Shown piece by piece: positions 1 to 8,566 of a stretch of DNA of 53,276 nt (position 1 is the stretch's first letter; every line of letters begins with the position of its first letter). The notes beneath the pieces were generated by a model. That model searched no databases and was not told where the DNA came from. It was given only the letters and a program-made list of their open reading frames with translations. Source of the DNA: a virus; the IMG/VR virus record IMGVR_UViG_3300041809_003414, positions 1 to 53,276 of that record. One strand, 5' to 3'. A program made the translations under genes and the position numbers.

Positions 1-248
1 GACGGATGGCTATCCGTGGTCGCGAAGATCGAATGGAAGAGGCGTCTGAATTTCCCCTCAAGAACCCATGGCGGGGCGCCCGCCGTTGGGAAATCATGCA
101 CTGTGTTAATTTGCCTATGTTTCAAAAGATCGGTATAACCTATGCTCTATACACTTGGCCATAGTTTGCGCGAAGCCGAGACTCGGAAGGCGAAGGACTG
201 TCTCCTCTCAGTTGCGCATCCGAGCGGTTGGAGTTGCTTTATGCCCCC
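1..248. other. left flank, no gene supported
   Basis: I see no convincing gene here. Short open frames exist on both strands but none reads like a protein. There is a GC-rich inverted repeat near position 70 (GGCGGG, 3-nt loop, CCCGCC) without a T tract. The left prophage-host junction should lie in or near this stretch, because the last minus-strand phage gene ends at 249. Confidence 0.4.
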
Positions 249-428
249 TCATGGCTGGTTTTGCGTTGAGCCGATCATACTTCTGGCGAGTACGCCCAAG
301 GCGAACGGAATCAGATCTTCCCCTTTGGGCACCTTCAAAGTCCACAATCCTGCGCCAAGCGCGATCAGGAGGAGGCTGACCACAACGTGGCCGGCCTCCC
401 TTTCAAGGAATTCGGCGATTCGTTGCAC
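249..428 (-). CDS. small membrane protein, possible holin
   Basis: This 59-residue frame starts with GTG two bases after the stop of the preceding gene, so translation may be coupled. It has an amphipathic N-terminus (VQRIAEFLERE), a clear hydrophobic segment at about residues 15-30 (VVVSLLLIALGAGLW) and a second weaker one at about 39-51. Size, topology and position at the end of a lysis region fit a small holin or holin-like protein, but no family signature is visible. No strong ribosome binding site precedes the GTG, so the exact start is uncertain. Confidence 0.5.
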   Translation of the reverse strand: MQRIAEFLEREAGHVVVSLLLIALGAGLWTLKVPKGEDLIPFALGVLARSMIGSTQNQP

Positions 429-430
429 GA

Positions 431-1021
431 TTACTTAAACCGGTAGTTCAGAGAGAATGCGATTTGCGGTTGAACACCCTGCGAACTGACAGCGGCGATC
501 CGCACCTCGCCCAGCACGCTCACTCCCTTGCCCTTGATGGTCTTCAGGAATGGAAGCAGTCCTGGATCGACTTTGACGGCAAACCCGCCGCCCACTCCTC
601 CGAGGTTGATACTGGTTGGGATTACCGAATTGGCCGCTGTGATGGTCGTCAGGCTTCCACCCGCAATCGCGATGAGCATCGCGCTGCCGTCGGCAGACGT
701 TTTCATTTTGTAGCCGAGATCCTGCCTTACCGTTGCGGACGTGGCGCCGAATTCCATCGTGGTGATCTCGCAGAACGAGGTCCAGCAGCCTCCCACGTGA
801 ACAAACGGCTCGTAAGCCGGCGTGCCGTAGGTTTTGCTGTAAGGATTGAATTCCACACCGGAGCCGATGAACCAGCTCGAAGGGGCTGCCGCGGTCGCTG
901 CAACGTTGGTCGCGGTGCTTCCGGTGGTCGGCGTCGACGCGCCAGCGGTGGTGCCCGTGGTCTGCCCAAATGCGGCCAACGCGCACACGAGGGCGATCAG
1001 GATGATACTAATGCGTTTCAT
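431..1021 (-). CDS. secreted protein, possible outer-membrane barrel
   Basis: The 196-residue product begins with a typical Sec signal peptide (MKRISIILIALVCALAAFGQ), likely cut near AFGQ. There is no lipobox cysteine. After a Thr/Ala/Ser-rich linker (about 21-48) the mature part alternates short beta-prone stretches with glycine turns and ends in FSLNYRFK, like a small outer-membrane beta barrel or surface protein. It lies in the lysis region between the holin-like gene and a membrane-anchored coiled-coil protein. It could act on the outer membrane during lysis or alter the lysogen surface; both are inference. Confidence 0.6.
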   Translation of the reverse strand: MKRISIILIALVCALAAFGQTTGTTAGASTPTTGSTATNVAATAAAPSSWFIGSGVEFNPYSKTYGTPAYEPFVHVGGCWTSFCEITTMEFGATSATVRQDLGYKMKTSADGSAMLIAIAGGSLTTITAANSVIPTSINLGGVGGGFAVKVDPGLLPFLKTIKGKGVSVLGEVRIAAVSSQGVQPQIAFSLNYRFK

Positions 1022-1095
1022 TTGGTTATTTCGCTTTCTGCCCGGGAGAACCCGCCGGGCGTGGGCTTGTGTTTGGAAAAGCTGTGGATGAAGAG

Positions 1096-1824
1096 CTACT
1101 TCCCAGTCAGTGCGAGAGTGGTCATGATAGTGGCGCCGGTCTGCACGACCGGCGGCGCGACCGCCAACACCACGCGGGCCCAGGCGGGCAGCGGCTTGGT
1201 GGCTTTGGCGAAGTTCGCCATCACCTGGGCTGTGTTTCTTGATGCCTCGGTGCTGGCTTCCGTCGTGGCCTTGATGTTCGCCACTATTTCCGGCGTGGCC
1301 CGCTGGATATCGCGCATCGTCTCTGCCGTCTGCCCGAGCGTCACCTTGGCGGCAGCGGTCAACCCGAGCAGTTGTGCCGGCAGCGCGTCGCGCCGAAAGA
1401 GAATCGACGAGGCATCTTTGGCCTGCGCCGTGATGGCGGCGGCATTTTCCAGAGTCGGTTTCAGGTCGTCATGAAGAGCATTCACAGTCGCGAGGGCGGT
1501 GTCCACCCGCCCGAGCGTATCGCTGACCCGTCCGTCGGCCGCTACTCTGATCTCGGTGACTTCACCCATTACATCACCACGCAGGGCCGCCACCTGGCGC
1601 TCCGTACGGCTGAGCAAGTCCTCTCGTGCCGACTGAACTTGCCCAGTGAGATCGTTGCGCGTTGCTTGGATCTCGGACACGAGTGCGGCCCGGGTCGCCT
1701 GGATCTCGCCCGGCAACGCGGCCACCACTGCCGTGGTCGTGCGCACCAACAGGAGTGTGGATACCCCTATGGCAGAGAGAACCGCCAACAACACACACGT
1801 AAGAGTGGTCTTAAGCGTTTGCAC
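1096..1824 (-). CDS. membrane-anchored coiled-coil protein
   Basis: The product is about 242 residues. A GTG start at 1824 is preferred because GGAG lies just upstream and the start sits inside the end of the endolysin gene (14-bp overlap), suggesting coupling; an ATG at 1860 is possible. One N-terminal membrane helix (about residues 4-28) is followed by a long Ala/Glu/Arg-rich coiled coil (about 35-215) and a hydrophobic C-terminus (about 215-238). It resembles methyl-accepting-protein-like or tethering coiled coils. In a lysis cassette this topology could serve a spanin-like or holin-accessory role, but no spanin signature is visible. Confidence 0.65.
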   Translation of the reverse strand: MQTLKTTLTCVLLAVLSAIGVSTLLLVRTTTAVVAALPGEIQATRAALVSEIQATRNDLTGQVQSAREDLLSRTERQVAALRGDVMGEVTEIRVAADGRVSDTLGRVDTALATVNALHDDLKPTLENAAAITAQAKDASSILFRRDALPAQLLGLTAAAKVTLGQTAETMRDIQRATPEIVANIKATTEASTEASRNTAQVMANFAKATKPLPAWARVVLAVAPPVVQTGATIMTTLALTGK

Positions 1825-2314
1825 TGGGCGCTCCGTTCTGGCGGGCGGCGGCAATGGCATGCGTCACATTCGACTGGCCGGCGATGACCGTCACCATCGC
1901 GGTGTATTTCGGATCGGTTGCATAGGTGGTGGCGACCGCAGCAATCAGGGTGTGAAGATTGTGGTCGGCCTGATATCTCTGCCATGCGGCACGGTACGGC
2001 GCGCCCTGCGTGATCAGCCAGGCGTAATCGCGGCAAGCGTCCTCAAGCGAGGGGTAATCGGCGAACTCCAAGTCCTCAATCACCGACTTGCCGTTGACAA
2101 CCTCGCGCGTCTCCTCCGTGCAACACCCTTTGTCGCGGTTGTTCTTTTTCACGCCGAAGTAATTGGCGTGGCCGACGGGCTTGGCGCCCCACTGTGATTC
2201 AACGGCCCACTGCGCGATAAGCATCGGCGCAGGCAAGCCCGTTTGCGCTTCCAGCGCAACTGCGATCCGCGCGACTTCAGCAAGTCGGGCGTCACGATCA
2301 ATGTTCGGGGACAT
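1811..2314 (-). CDS. endolysin, glucosaminidase-like
   Basis: The 167-residue protein matches the compact glucosaminidase fold of flagellar FlgJ and phage lysins (GH73-like). An N-terminal helix leads to the motif LPAPMLIAQWAVESQWG, whose Glu is the expected catalytic acid, then NYFGVKKN, and YPSLEDACRDYAWLI in the C-terminal half. It has no signal peptide, so it would need a holin to reach the peptidoglycan. AAGGAG precedes the ATG. Its 3' end overlaps the start of the next gene. The role is cell-wall cleavage at the end of the lytic cycle. Confidence 0.85.
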   Translation of the reverse strand: MSPNIDRDARLAEVARIAVALEAQTGLPAPMLIAQWAVESQWGAKPVGHANYFGVKKNNRDKGCCTEETREVVNGKSVIEDLEFADYPSLEDACRDYAWLITQGAPYRAAWQRYQADHNLHTLIAAVATTYATDPKYTAMVTVIAGQSNVTHAIAAARQNGAPSANA

Positions 2315-2578
2315 GTGGTTCTCCTTGGACTGTTTGGCCGACCGATTCCAGAGTGTTGCTGCCGCTCTCTCGGAGTTGTCGGCCAGTCGATCGAGCGTGT
2401 TAAGAGTGTGGTTTATGCAGCCGTAGCGACCAATCGCGAGGTGTGGGCGAGCGCGCCCGAGATGGGCTTCGATCGCCGGCTCTTAGCTGAGACAAGCGTT
2501 TTGCCCCATTGGCTCCGGCACCCTGGATCAGTCCGGAAAGGTAGCAACGGGGCTGTCCTCCGTCGCGTCTGGCCGGAG

Positions 2579-5500
2579 TTACACCGCCAGCAACGTTGGC
2601 GTTCCGGCAAGAACGCCTCTCCCGCGAACGAGGGCGCCGATTTGCCCCGGTCCGTAATTCGCGGTGCCCCTTGCGTTGGACGCCATGGTCGGATTGCACT
2701 CGCCGACCGCGTGAAACAAGCCGCCCGCCATGCCGAGCGCTTCAGACTCACCGCCGACCGTTTCAGCATCGTAAAGCGCGATGCTCAAGTATTCGGCGGT
2801 GCTCTCACCCTTGCAGTCTCCGGACGCGACCTTAGGAGAATATACCTGTGCAGCTGCGAGGCTCGCCCCACGGAGGGTGGCGATCAAGTGCAGGAGCGCA
2901 TAGGTGGCGACTGCCACAGCCGATCCGGGCGTATTGGGCATGGTTTTTCCATCGGCGCTGAAGATGCACTGCGTATCGCAGTCCATTTCCGGCGATGCGC
3001 CGTCGGCCTCGCCAGTCGGAGCGGTCCAGAGCGATGTGTCTGATCTAATGCTGCCGTCGCCCTCGGTCGAGCCGGTGGCCACCTTCAGACGCGCGCCCTC
3101 GATGCCGGTGACAGAGGAGGCGCCGGAGGCCGCCCCGGTGTCCGTGAATTCCTGCCCAGCGAGCCCCGCGAGCAGACTCGCGCCCTTGAGCAGGGCCGCG
3201 ACCAGGAACGAGATACTGATTCTCGCCGCCGCATAGCCATGGCCGGTCGCGGCGGCGTACACCCAGGCCGCGACGAAAGCTGAGGCGGTCGAGGAGCCCA
3301 GGAGCGAGCCGGTGGCGTAGACGAGGAGTGCGCCGCTCCCGGTGCTGGTCTTGAGGAAGGCCTCCAGGATCGTGATCACGTCGAGGAAGCTTTCACGATA
3401 GGTGTGGACCGCGCTCAGTGCGTGCAGCAGCGTGATCACATCCGCGAGAGAGGCGAACTGCTCATGCGACGCGCCGAATATTTCGCTGAGAGTGATCGAG
3501 TCCGTCCAGGCCTGCTGCTGCTGATAACTCAAGCTCGAAATGTCGCTAACCGAAAGCGAATCAAGGACTGCCTGCCAGTGGGTTAGGAGTGTGCCGGTCG
3601 AGTCCAGCACCGGCAGGGTATCGATAAGTGCCACCGGTTCGTGCCCGCGACTGGTCGAAAGGGTCTCCGCAAGCAAGACGACATCTGATACCGCGCCGCG
3701 CGCAAGTGCCTTCTGACTCGCATCCGACAGCGTGAAGGTGTCCGAATAAATGCCGGGCACGTAGGTGTGCGAAGTGGTGAAAGATTCGATCAGAGAGAAC
3801 AGATCCTTCGGCAGCTTACCGGGATTCTTGAAGAACACCTCGGCGAAGGTGCTGGTGAATGAATCAGTCAAAGTGCCGGCACCGCGCATACGATGCTCAA
3901 CAAATACGTCGGCAAAAACGGAATGGATCCCGGCCTCAGTCGCCAGCACGCGCGCGGTCTGCTTCGACACCTGTTCTGCCACCGTAAACTGATCCGAGAG
4001 GGTCATCGGAACGCTGAACGGAGTGATTGTGGGCATGACGTAGCAAACCATGGCCGTATAGGTCGCTGTAGGAGAGAAATTGGTGGTGTCCACATGAACA
4101 CCGGGGTTACCGACATTGACGTTGTAATCGAAGATGCCGCCAGACTCTGTGCTTCGAGCGTTAAATGAGGCGTGTCCTCCGTTACCGAACGGAAGCGTTG
4201 CTGTAGTCAACGACGACGCCGTGGAAACGCAGAACAGTTCCAATTCGTTCGAATTCGTCGGCGCTGACGCGGTGACGAACCCGGTCCCTACGGCGGACGA
4301 ATTATAATTCGTGGAGCTTACCGAATCGAACGGGTTTCCAGCAGCGGCGCCGGAAACAATAAAGTACCCAATGAGGTAATTGATGGCGCTTGAGAACGTG
4401 AAAGAAACGCTGGTTCCTGTGGTGCCGGTTGCTTGCCCTGCGTAAAAGAAGACCTGATATCCTCCGCTCGGAAAATAACTCGGACCTGCGTAAAACGTCA
4501 CGTTGGTGCAGCTTATGGAGGCAAAAGAGTGGGCTGAATTAGTGGCCACCATAATGATAAGAGTCTGGCCGGCAGACATCGCGGGAATCGTAAATCCAGC
4601 ACCGCTAGCAGAACCATCGCTGATCGTAAGCGTGGTCAGAACCGTGATCGTCCCCACGGCGGGCGCGTTCAGTGAACTCGTGTACGACTCCACCATGGCA
4701 AAGGCGTCGAGAACCGTGGAGCGGCTGGTCGCCTTCGAAATGCGCTCAGTCAGGCTGTAGGGATCTAAAAATGTCTTGGCGTTGATCGTCTGTGTTGCCA
4801 GGAACGATTCCGTAACGGTGAACGGATCTTTCGGATTCTTGCCGAACGCCCGCAAGATGCCCGAATCCGCCAAAGTGAACGTGTCTGCCACGTTTACCGG
4901 GGGTTGCCCACGATGCTGAACAAAGTTTTCCGTGATGGTCAACTGGTCGGAGTTGGTTCGCGATGTGCCCTTTCCAATGGTCTCTACCAACGAGAACGGG
5001 TCTGAAAGGCTTTTCGTCCAGAGGTTCCCTCCCAAATTGCCTTTGATGATGAAGATGATTCCGAAATAGGCTTGGCCTGAAAGAGCGCCATTGATGTCCT
5101 CAATCCTCGCGCTTAAGCCGGTCTCGTTGGTGTTGACGGGGCACGCGCACCATCCCATATTGGTTTGGGCTGGCGACCACGCGGTGAAGGTCTGCGAATA
5201 GTAAGTACCGAAACCGGTAGCGCTCAAATTACTGGACATGATGGCCGAGGTGTTCCACCAGAAGCATCCCACCAGCGCATCGCCGGCGTTGACGTTGATT
5301 CCGGTGACGACCGTCTGATTGGTGTTTTGGGGAAACGTGCCGGGAAGGTTTCCGCTCCCGGTGTATTGCGCCCGCAGCATGACGGGCTGGTTTGGAATTC
5401 CTTGCCATCTCTGCACATAGCCCGTCAGGTAACACGAGACGTTGTTGGTACACGTCAGGGTAGTGCCCGGAGTGCCGGTGGCAAATCCGATCCACAATTC

Positions 5501-5722
5501 CACCTCAGCGTTATCGGCCGAGAAAACGAAATCCGACACATATGCCCACGTTACGTTCGTTTGGGAGAGCGCTGTAAAATCGCTGCTCGTCGACCAACCG
5601 GTGAGAATGGCGATGAAGACGTCCGAGCTGGTGAGAGTTCCCGCAAGCGAAATCGAAAGGGTGGTCGAGCTTGATGCGTTGGATTGGTCCCCAATATTGC
5701 CGCTTTCGTAAACGACGGCCAT
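2579..5722 (-). CDS. large repeat-containing tail/virion protein
   Basis: The 1047-residue protein has two beta-rich modules (about 1-230 and 360-570) that resemble each other, both Ser/Thr/Gly-rich with alternating hydrophobic strands. Around and after them run many copies of a roughly 20-30 residue repeat with core D-x-F/I-T/S-L-x-E (for example LSDPFSLVETI, DTFTLADS, LDPYSLTERI, SDTFTLSDAS, WTDSITLSEI), up to about residue 790. The C-terminus is Ala/Gly-rich and ends in a different domain. Position between small tail-fibre genes and the lysin suggests an adsorption or fibre-like virion protein. It is not assignable to a named family by eye. Confidence 0.7.
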   Translation of the reverse strand: MAVVYESGNIGDQSNASSSTTLSISLAGTLTSSDVFIAILTGWSTSSDFTALSQTNVTWAYVSDFVFSADNAEVELWIGFATGTPGTTLTCTNNVSCYLTGYVQRWQGIPNQPVMLRAQYTGSGNLPGTFPQNTNQTVVTGINVNAGDALVGCFWWNTSAIMSSNLSATGFGTYYSQTFTAWSPAQTNMGWCACPVNTNETGLSARIEDINGALSGQAYFGIIFIIKGNLGGNLWTKSLSDPFSLVETIGKGTSRTNSDQLTITENFVQHRGQPPVNVADTFTLADSGILRAFGKNPKDPFTVTESFLATQTINAKTFLDPYSLTERISKATSRSTVLDAFAMVESYTSSLNAPAVGTITVLTTLTISDGSASGAGFTIPAMSAGQTLIIMVATNSAHSFASISCTNVTFYAGPSYFPSGGYQVFFYAGQATGTTGTSVSFTFSSAINYLIGYFIVSGAAAGNPFDSVSSTNYNSSAVGTGFVTASAPTNSNELELFCVSTASSLTTATLPFGNGGHASFNARSTESGGIFDYNVNVGNPGVHVDTTNFSPTATYTAMVCYVMPTITPFSVPMTLSDQFTVAEQVSKQTARVLATEAGIHSVFADVFVEHRMRGAGTLTDSFTSTFAEVFFKNPGKLPKDLFSLIESFTTSHTYVPGIYSDTFTLSDASQKALARGAVSDVVLLAETLSTSRGHEPVALIDTLPVLDSTGTLLTHWQAVLDSLSVSDISSLSYQQQQAWTDSITLSEIFGASHEQFASLADVITLLHALSAVHTYRESFLDVITILEAFLKTSTGSGALLVYATGSLLGSSTASAFVAAWVYAAATGHGYAAARISISFLVAALLKGASLLAGLAGQEFTDTGAASGASSVTGIEGARLKVATGSTEGDGSIRSDTSLWTAPTGEADGASPEMDCDTQCIFSADGKTMPNTPGSAVAVATYALLHLIATLRGASLAAAQVYSPKVASGDCKGESTAEYLSIALYDAETVGGESEALGMAGGLFHAVGECNPTMASNARGTANYGPGQIGALVRGRGVLAGTPTLLAV

Positions 5723-5732
5723 TCAACGACTC

Positions 5733-6293
5733 CTATGTCTGGTATTTGTGAGTGACGGTGAGCTGGTCGGTCGAAACCACGTTGACGGCGGAGAACGACT
5801 GATAGGCCATCATATTGCCGCCCGAGGTCGCCGAGTCGATGATGCACTCTTCGGTGACGGCGAACGAACCAGTGAACGTCCACGTCTTCACAAGCTGCGC
5901 CGTATCGTTGGCCACCGTGGTGGTCACCTGCGTCGCAGTCGCGGCCCCGCGCGCCCCACCGTTGGTCGTGATCTCAGCCGCAAGTGCGGTCGCGGTCGCG
6001 GGAGTACCCTGGATACCGGTGCCGATAGCGAGGTTCACCATGGCGTTATAGCTGCCCTGGTTGCTGATACGCCCGTTGCCAGCAGCGTGACCGACGTTGG
6101 TGATCGTGTTGGCGCGTACCAGTCGGTCCGTCCAGCTTCCCAGAAGGAAACATCCCTGGAGGTCTGCTCCAAAGTGGCGCCGAATATAGCGACCGAGCGT
6201 GTTCTCGGCCCACAGCCTCTTGCGGCGGCCATTCGCCTCGAGCACGGCGACCTCGGTCCAGCCGTACAGCCGCATCTTAGTTTTTAGCGTCAT
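5733..6293 (-). CDS. phage structural protein, tail region
   Basis: The start chosen (MTLKTKMRLYGWTEV, 186 residues) follows an AGGAGG site nine bases upstream and overlaps the end of the preceding gene by 17 bp. After a basic N-terminal part (about 1-40) the protein is beta-rich and Thr/Ala-rich, ending in STDQLTVTHKYQT. The C-terminal phrase WTFTGSFAVTEECIID is similar in style to the repeats of the next gene. It is probably a minor virion protein made together with the fibre genes; function unknown. Confidence 0.65.
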   Translation of the reverse strand: MTLKTKMRLYGWTEVAVLEANGRRKRLWAENTLGRYIRRHFGADLQGCFLLGSWTDRLVRANTITNVGHAAGNGRISNQGSYNAMVNLAIGTGIQGTPATATALAAEITTNGGARGAATATQVTTTVANDTAQLVKTWTFTGSFAVTEECIIDSATSGGNMMAYQSFSAVNVVSTDQLTVTHKYQT

Positions 6294-6618
6294 GAATTGG
6301 CACCTCCTCATGGAATTCCAGCTTGTGGTGCTGGCGGATTTTTTCAATCGCAGCGTCTGCAGGCGCTTCTTCTGCAGCCTTCTGCGCCACTTCTTTAGCC
6401 CACCGCTCGGTCAGGTCGAGATCGTTCTGCATCACATCGGCCTGACGCTGGTAATACTCGGGATCTGCGTCTGCTGGCAGGTGGGCGTACTCCTGCGAAT
6501 GAACGACCGTACCGGCGTCGTCCAGGAAGTCAACTTCCGCCGCGACGTGCAGCGCGAGCTCGCCTGAAAGCGGATGCGGTAGTCTCTTCTTAGTAAGCGC
6601 GCGAATGACAGCTTTCAT
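6277..6618 (-). CDS. hypothetical phage protein, helical
   Basis: A 113-residue product begins MKAVIRALTKKRLP after GGAG. The middle (about 45-90) is a charged helix with YYQRQADVMQNDLDLTERW and AQKAAEEAPADAAIEKI. It sits between two tail-fibre-like genes with short overlaps, so it is part of the late transcript. The acidic helical sequence might act as an assembly chaperone for the adjacent fibre proteins, which is only a guess from position. Confidence 0.6.
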   Translation of the reverse strand: MKAVIRALTKKRLPHPLSGELALHVAAEVDFLDDAGTVVHSQEYAHLPADADPEYYQRQADVMQNDLDLTERWAKEVAQKAAEEAPADAAIEKIRQHHKLEFHEEVPIHDAKN

Positions 6619-6620
6619 AG

Positions 6621-7004
6621 TTAGGTCTCCGTGACCGTCAAGCCACCGGCGGCGAATGTGAGCTGGTCGCCGGTGTTGATGGTCTTCGATGCCGTGAGGT
6701 TGCCGTACCACAACATGTTGCCCAGCTGATCGAACAGCGCGAACGCCACGATGGTTCCCCAAGGAGCGGCAGCCTGCGGAAAGGTCACGGAGGCGTTGTT
6801 GCTGACCGTCCCGTTGGCGGGTGAACTGAACGTGCCGGCGGTGCGTGCGTAGCCGCTTGATCCGTTACTGACTTCAACACCACCACCGCCGGGCCCGGGC
6901 GACGAGGTGTAGAGCGCGACCAGGATCTGGGTCGGTGACGTGTACGCGACGCCATTGAGGACCGCACTGAGAAACGCGTTGTCGAGATAGTAGCTTTTTG
7001 CCAT
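6621..7004 (-). CDS. tail fibre-like protein (gp80-like)
   Basis: The 127-residue protein follows the pattern of small phage tail-fibre proteins of the mycobacteriophage Gp80 type: N-terminal LDNAFLSAVLNG, then ILVALYTSSPG, a glycine turn, VEVSNGSSGYAR, and a beta-rich C-terminus with WGTIVAFALFDQ and LWYGNLTASKTIN. It resembles the N-terminal half of the next upstream gene (LSVLASSLEIGLFSQSP, VELSGVNAPGYARQ), so the two look like paralogues. The likely role is a virion decoration or fibre subunit. Confidence 0.75.
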   Translation of the reverse strand: MAKSYYLDNAFLSAVLNGVAYTSPTQILVALYTSSPGPGGGGVEVSNGSSGYARTAGTFSSPANGTVSNNASVTFPQAAAPWGTIVAFALFDQLGNMLWYGNLTASKTINTGDQLTFAAGGLTVTET

Positions 7005-7013
7005 GAATACTCC

Positions 7014-7682
7014 TCAGAAAGCCAAGGCATTCAGTCCGGCGACGGTGAAACCCGCTGTCGTTCCGCGCGTGGCGTCGATGACGTTGAAATACAGATAACT
7101 GCCCAACGTTTGATCCGGCATCGCGTTCAGGAACAGCGCGAGGCCCGCGTCGCGCGGGTTTGCATTTGGGCCGGACGGAAGAGGCAAACTGGGCATGCCC
7201 TCGATGTCAGTCGCCCACGCCATGTAGTTCATGAACGAGATCGCAGCCGGGTTGTCGATGGGATTAATCCCCACTTGCGGGCCCCAGTTGGCCGCAGCGC
7301 CCATCGCCGGGTTCGTCCAGTCGACCAGCAGAGCGCCAGCCCGGATTGTGGGCGAGTTGCCCGCCTGACCGGTCAGGAACCCGCTGCCGGGCAGCGCCCC
7401 CCAGTAGATCAAGTCGCCGGTCGAGGCGAGGAAGATCCCGAAGAAGAGCGCCGTCGCCCAGTTGCCGGTCGCGGTCCATGAGATCGCGCTGGTGTTCGAC
7501 GCGCACATATTGAGGACCGGAGAGAGAGTGATTGACTGACGCGCGTAGCCGGGCGCATTCACGCCGCTCAGCTCAACCCCGACGCCATTGCCCGCAGGAC
7601 TCTGGCTGAAGAGTCCGATCTCGAGCGAGCTTGCGAGCACGCTGAGGAGATTCCCGTTCTGGTAAAGGTACGCCTGGGGCAT
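7014..7682 (-). CDS. tail fibre-like protein, paralogue with C-terminal extension
   Basis: The start MPQAYLYQNG gives 222 residues and lies just after the stop of the upstream gene. The N-terminal 120 residues share with the neighbouring 127-aa protein the order LSVLASSLEIGLFSQSPAG, VELSGVNAPGYARQ and a strand with WATALFFGIFLAS and LIYWGALP. The remaining 100 residues form a separate domain with MNYMAWATDIEGMPSLPLP and GSYLYFNVIDATRG. It is probably a virion fibre component. Confidence 0.7.
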   Translation of the reverse strand: MPQAYLYQNGNLLSVLASSLEIGLFSQSPAGNGVGVELSGVNAPGYARQSITLSPVLNMCASNTSAISWTATGNWATALFFGIFLASTGDLIYWGALPGSGFLTGQAGNSPTIRAGALLVDWTNPAMGAAANWGPQVGINPIDNPAAISFMNYMAWATDIEGMPSLPLPSGPNANPRDAGLALFLNAMPDQTLGSYLYFNVIDATRGTTAGFTVAGLNALAF

Positions 7683-7684
7683 GG

Positions 7685-8566
7685 CTATGCGATCTTGATC
7701 AGCAAAGTGGGCGTGGTGTTCTCCGAGATGGCGAGCCACGTTCCGCTGTCATACGAGATCGTAGTGCCGCGGGGCAGCGCCTGATTCAAAACGAGCGCAT
7801 CCCACATGTAGCCGCACGCGCGCTGGTTGCCGGTCTGCCCGCCGGTGGAGCTGGTCTGGTAGGCCATCACCCGCGGCTCGTAGAACTCGACGGAGCCGTC
7901 GAACCAGGTCGCGGCAACCGGCGTGTAGCCTCCACTGCCGCTCGCGAACTGCACGATTCCCCAGAGGTTCCACGCGCTGGACCCGGTGTGGCCCGCTCCG
8001 TTTAAATAACTGAACGAGCCGCTCATTCCGGGCAGTCCGGAGGCCGAACCAAAAAGCCCGGTGCTGCCCAGGGTGTCGTTGCCGCCCGTCGAGCCGTAAG
8101 CGATCAGGAACGAGCTGATCAGGCCGGTGAGATTTGACGGCAAGTACGGCGCGCACCAGAAGTAGCTGCTCTGCGACGGACACGGGATCGTCGTGCGAAC
8201 GAGGTAGAAATAAAAGCCGGTGGCGATCAGCTGGTAGGTGAAGCCCGCACCGCACGCGATGCTCACCGGCGACTGGTTCTGGTAGCCGGAGGTGCCGACG
8301 TTCGTCGTGGAGAGCATGCTCGCGGCCATCAGGACAGCGGGGGCCGTGCCGGAAGTGGCGGTGCCATTGTAGAGCCATAGGTCGCCCTGCAGGCCCTGCG
8401 GAGTGGCCGCGCTGCGCACCCGCCAAATGCCGTTCGACGAGCCGGACTGCACGAGCGACCAGCCAGCAGAGATCAGCGCGTTCACCAGCGCTTGGTTGAA
8501 GTTCGTTTGCGTGCTGCCATCGAGGGTCGTGTTCAGAATCGTCTGGCCGGAATAGATAACGCTCAT
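7685..8566 (-). CDS. phage structural protein, tail region
   Basis: The 293-residue protein is rich in Ser, Gly, Thr and aromatic residues with no charged helices, typical of beta-structured virion parts. The N-terminus (about 1-75) reads TQTNFNQALVNALISAGWSLVQSG and WRVRSAATPQGLQGDLWLYN, a layout seen in many phage-encoded tail-tip accessory proteins. The 3' end abuts the fibre gene and the start overlaps the upstream gene by 4 bp (ATGA). Function beyond virion component is unknown. Confidence 0.65.
   Translation of the reverse strand: MSVIYSGQTILNTTLDGSTQTNFNQALVNALISAGWSLVQSGSSNGIWRVRSAATPQGLQGDLWLYNGTATSGTAPAVLMAASMLSTTNVGTSGYQNQSPVSIACGAGFTYQLIATGFYFYLVRTTIPCPSQSSYFWCAPYLPSNLTGLISSFLIAYGSTGGNDTLGSTGLFGSASGLPGMSGSFSYLNGAGHTGSSAWNLWGIVQFASGSGGYTPVAATWFDGSVEFYEPRVMAYQTSSTGGQTGNQRACGYMWDALVLNQALPRGTTISYDSGTWLAISENTTPTLLIKIA

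Noticed and set aside
120-140. plus-strand look-alike of the conserved noncoding element
   Set aside because: It shares TTTCAAAA, ATCGG and TATAAC but lacks the GC block and is in the opposite orientation. Too short to call a third copy.
142-438. 98-residue plus-strand open frame in left flank
   Set aside because: Translation has no protein-like pattern and overlaps the better supported small membrane gene on the minus strand.
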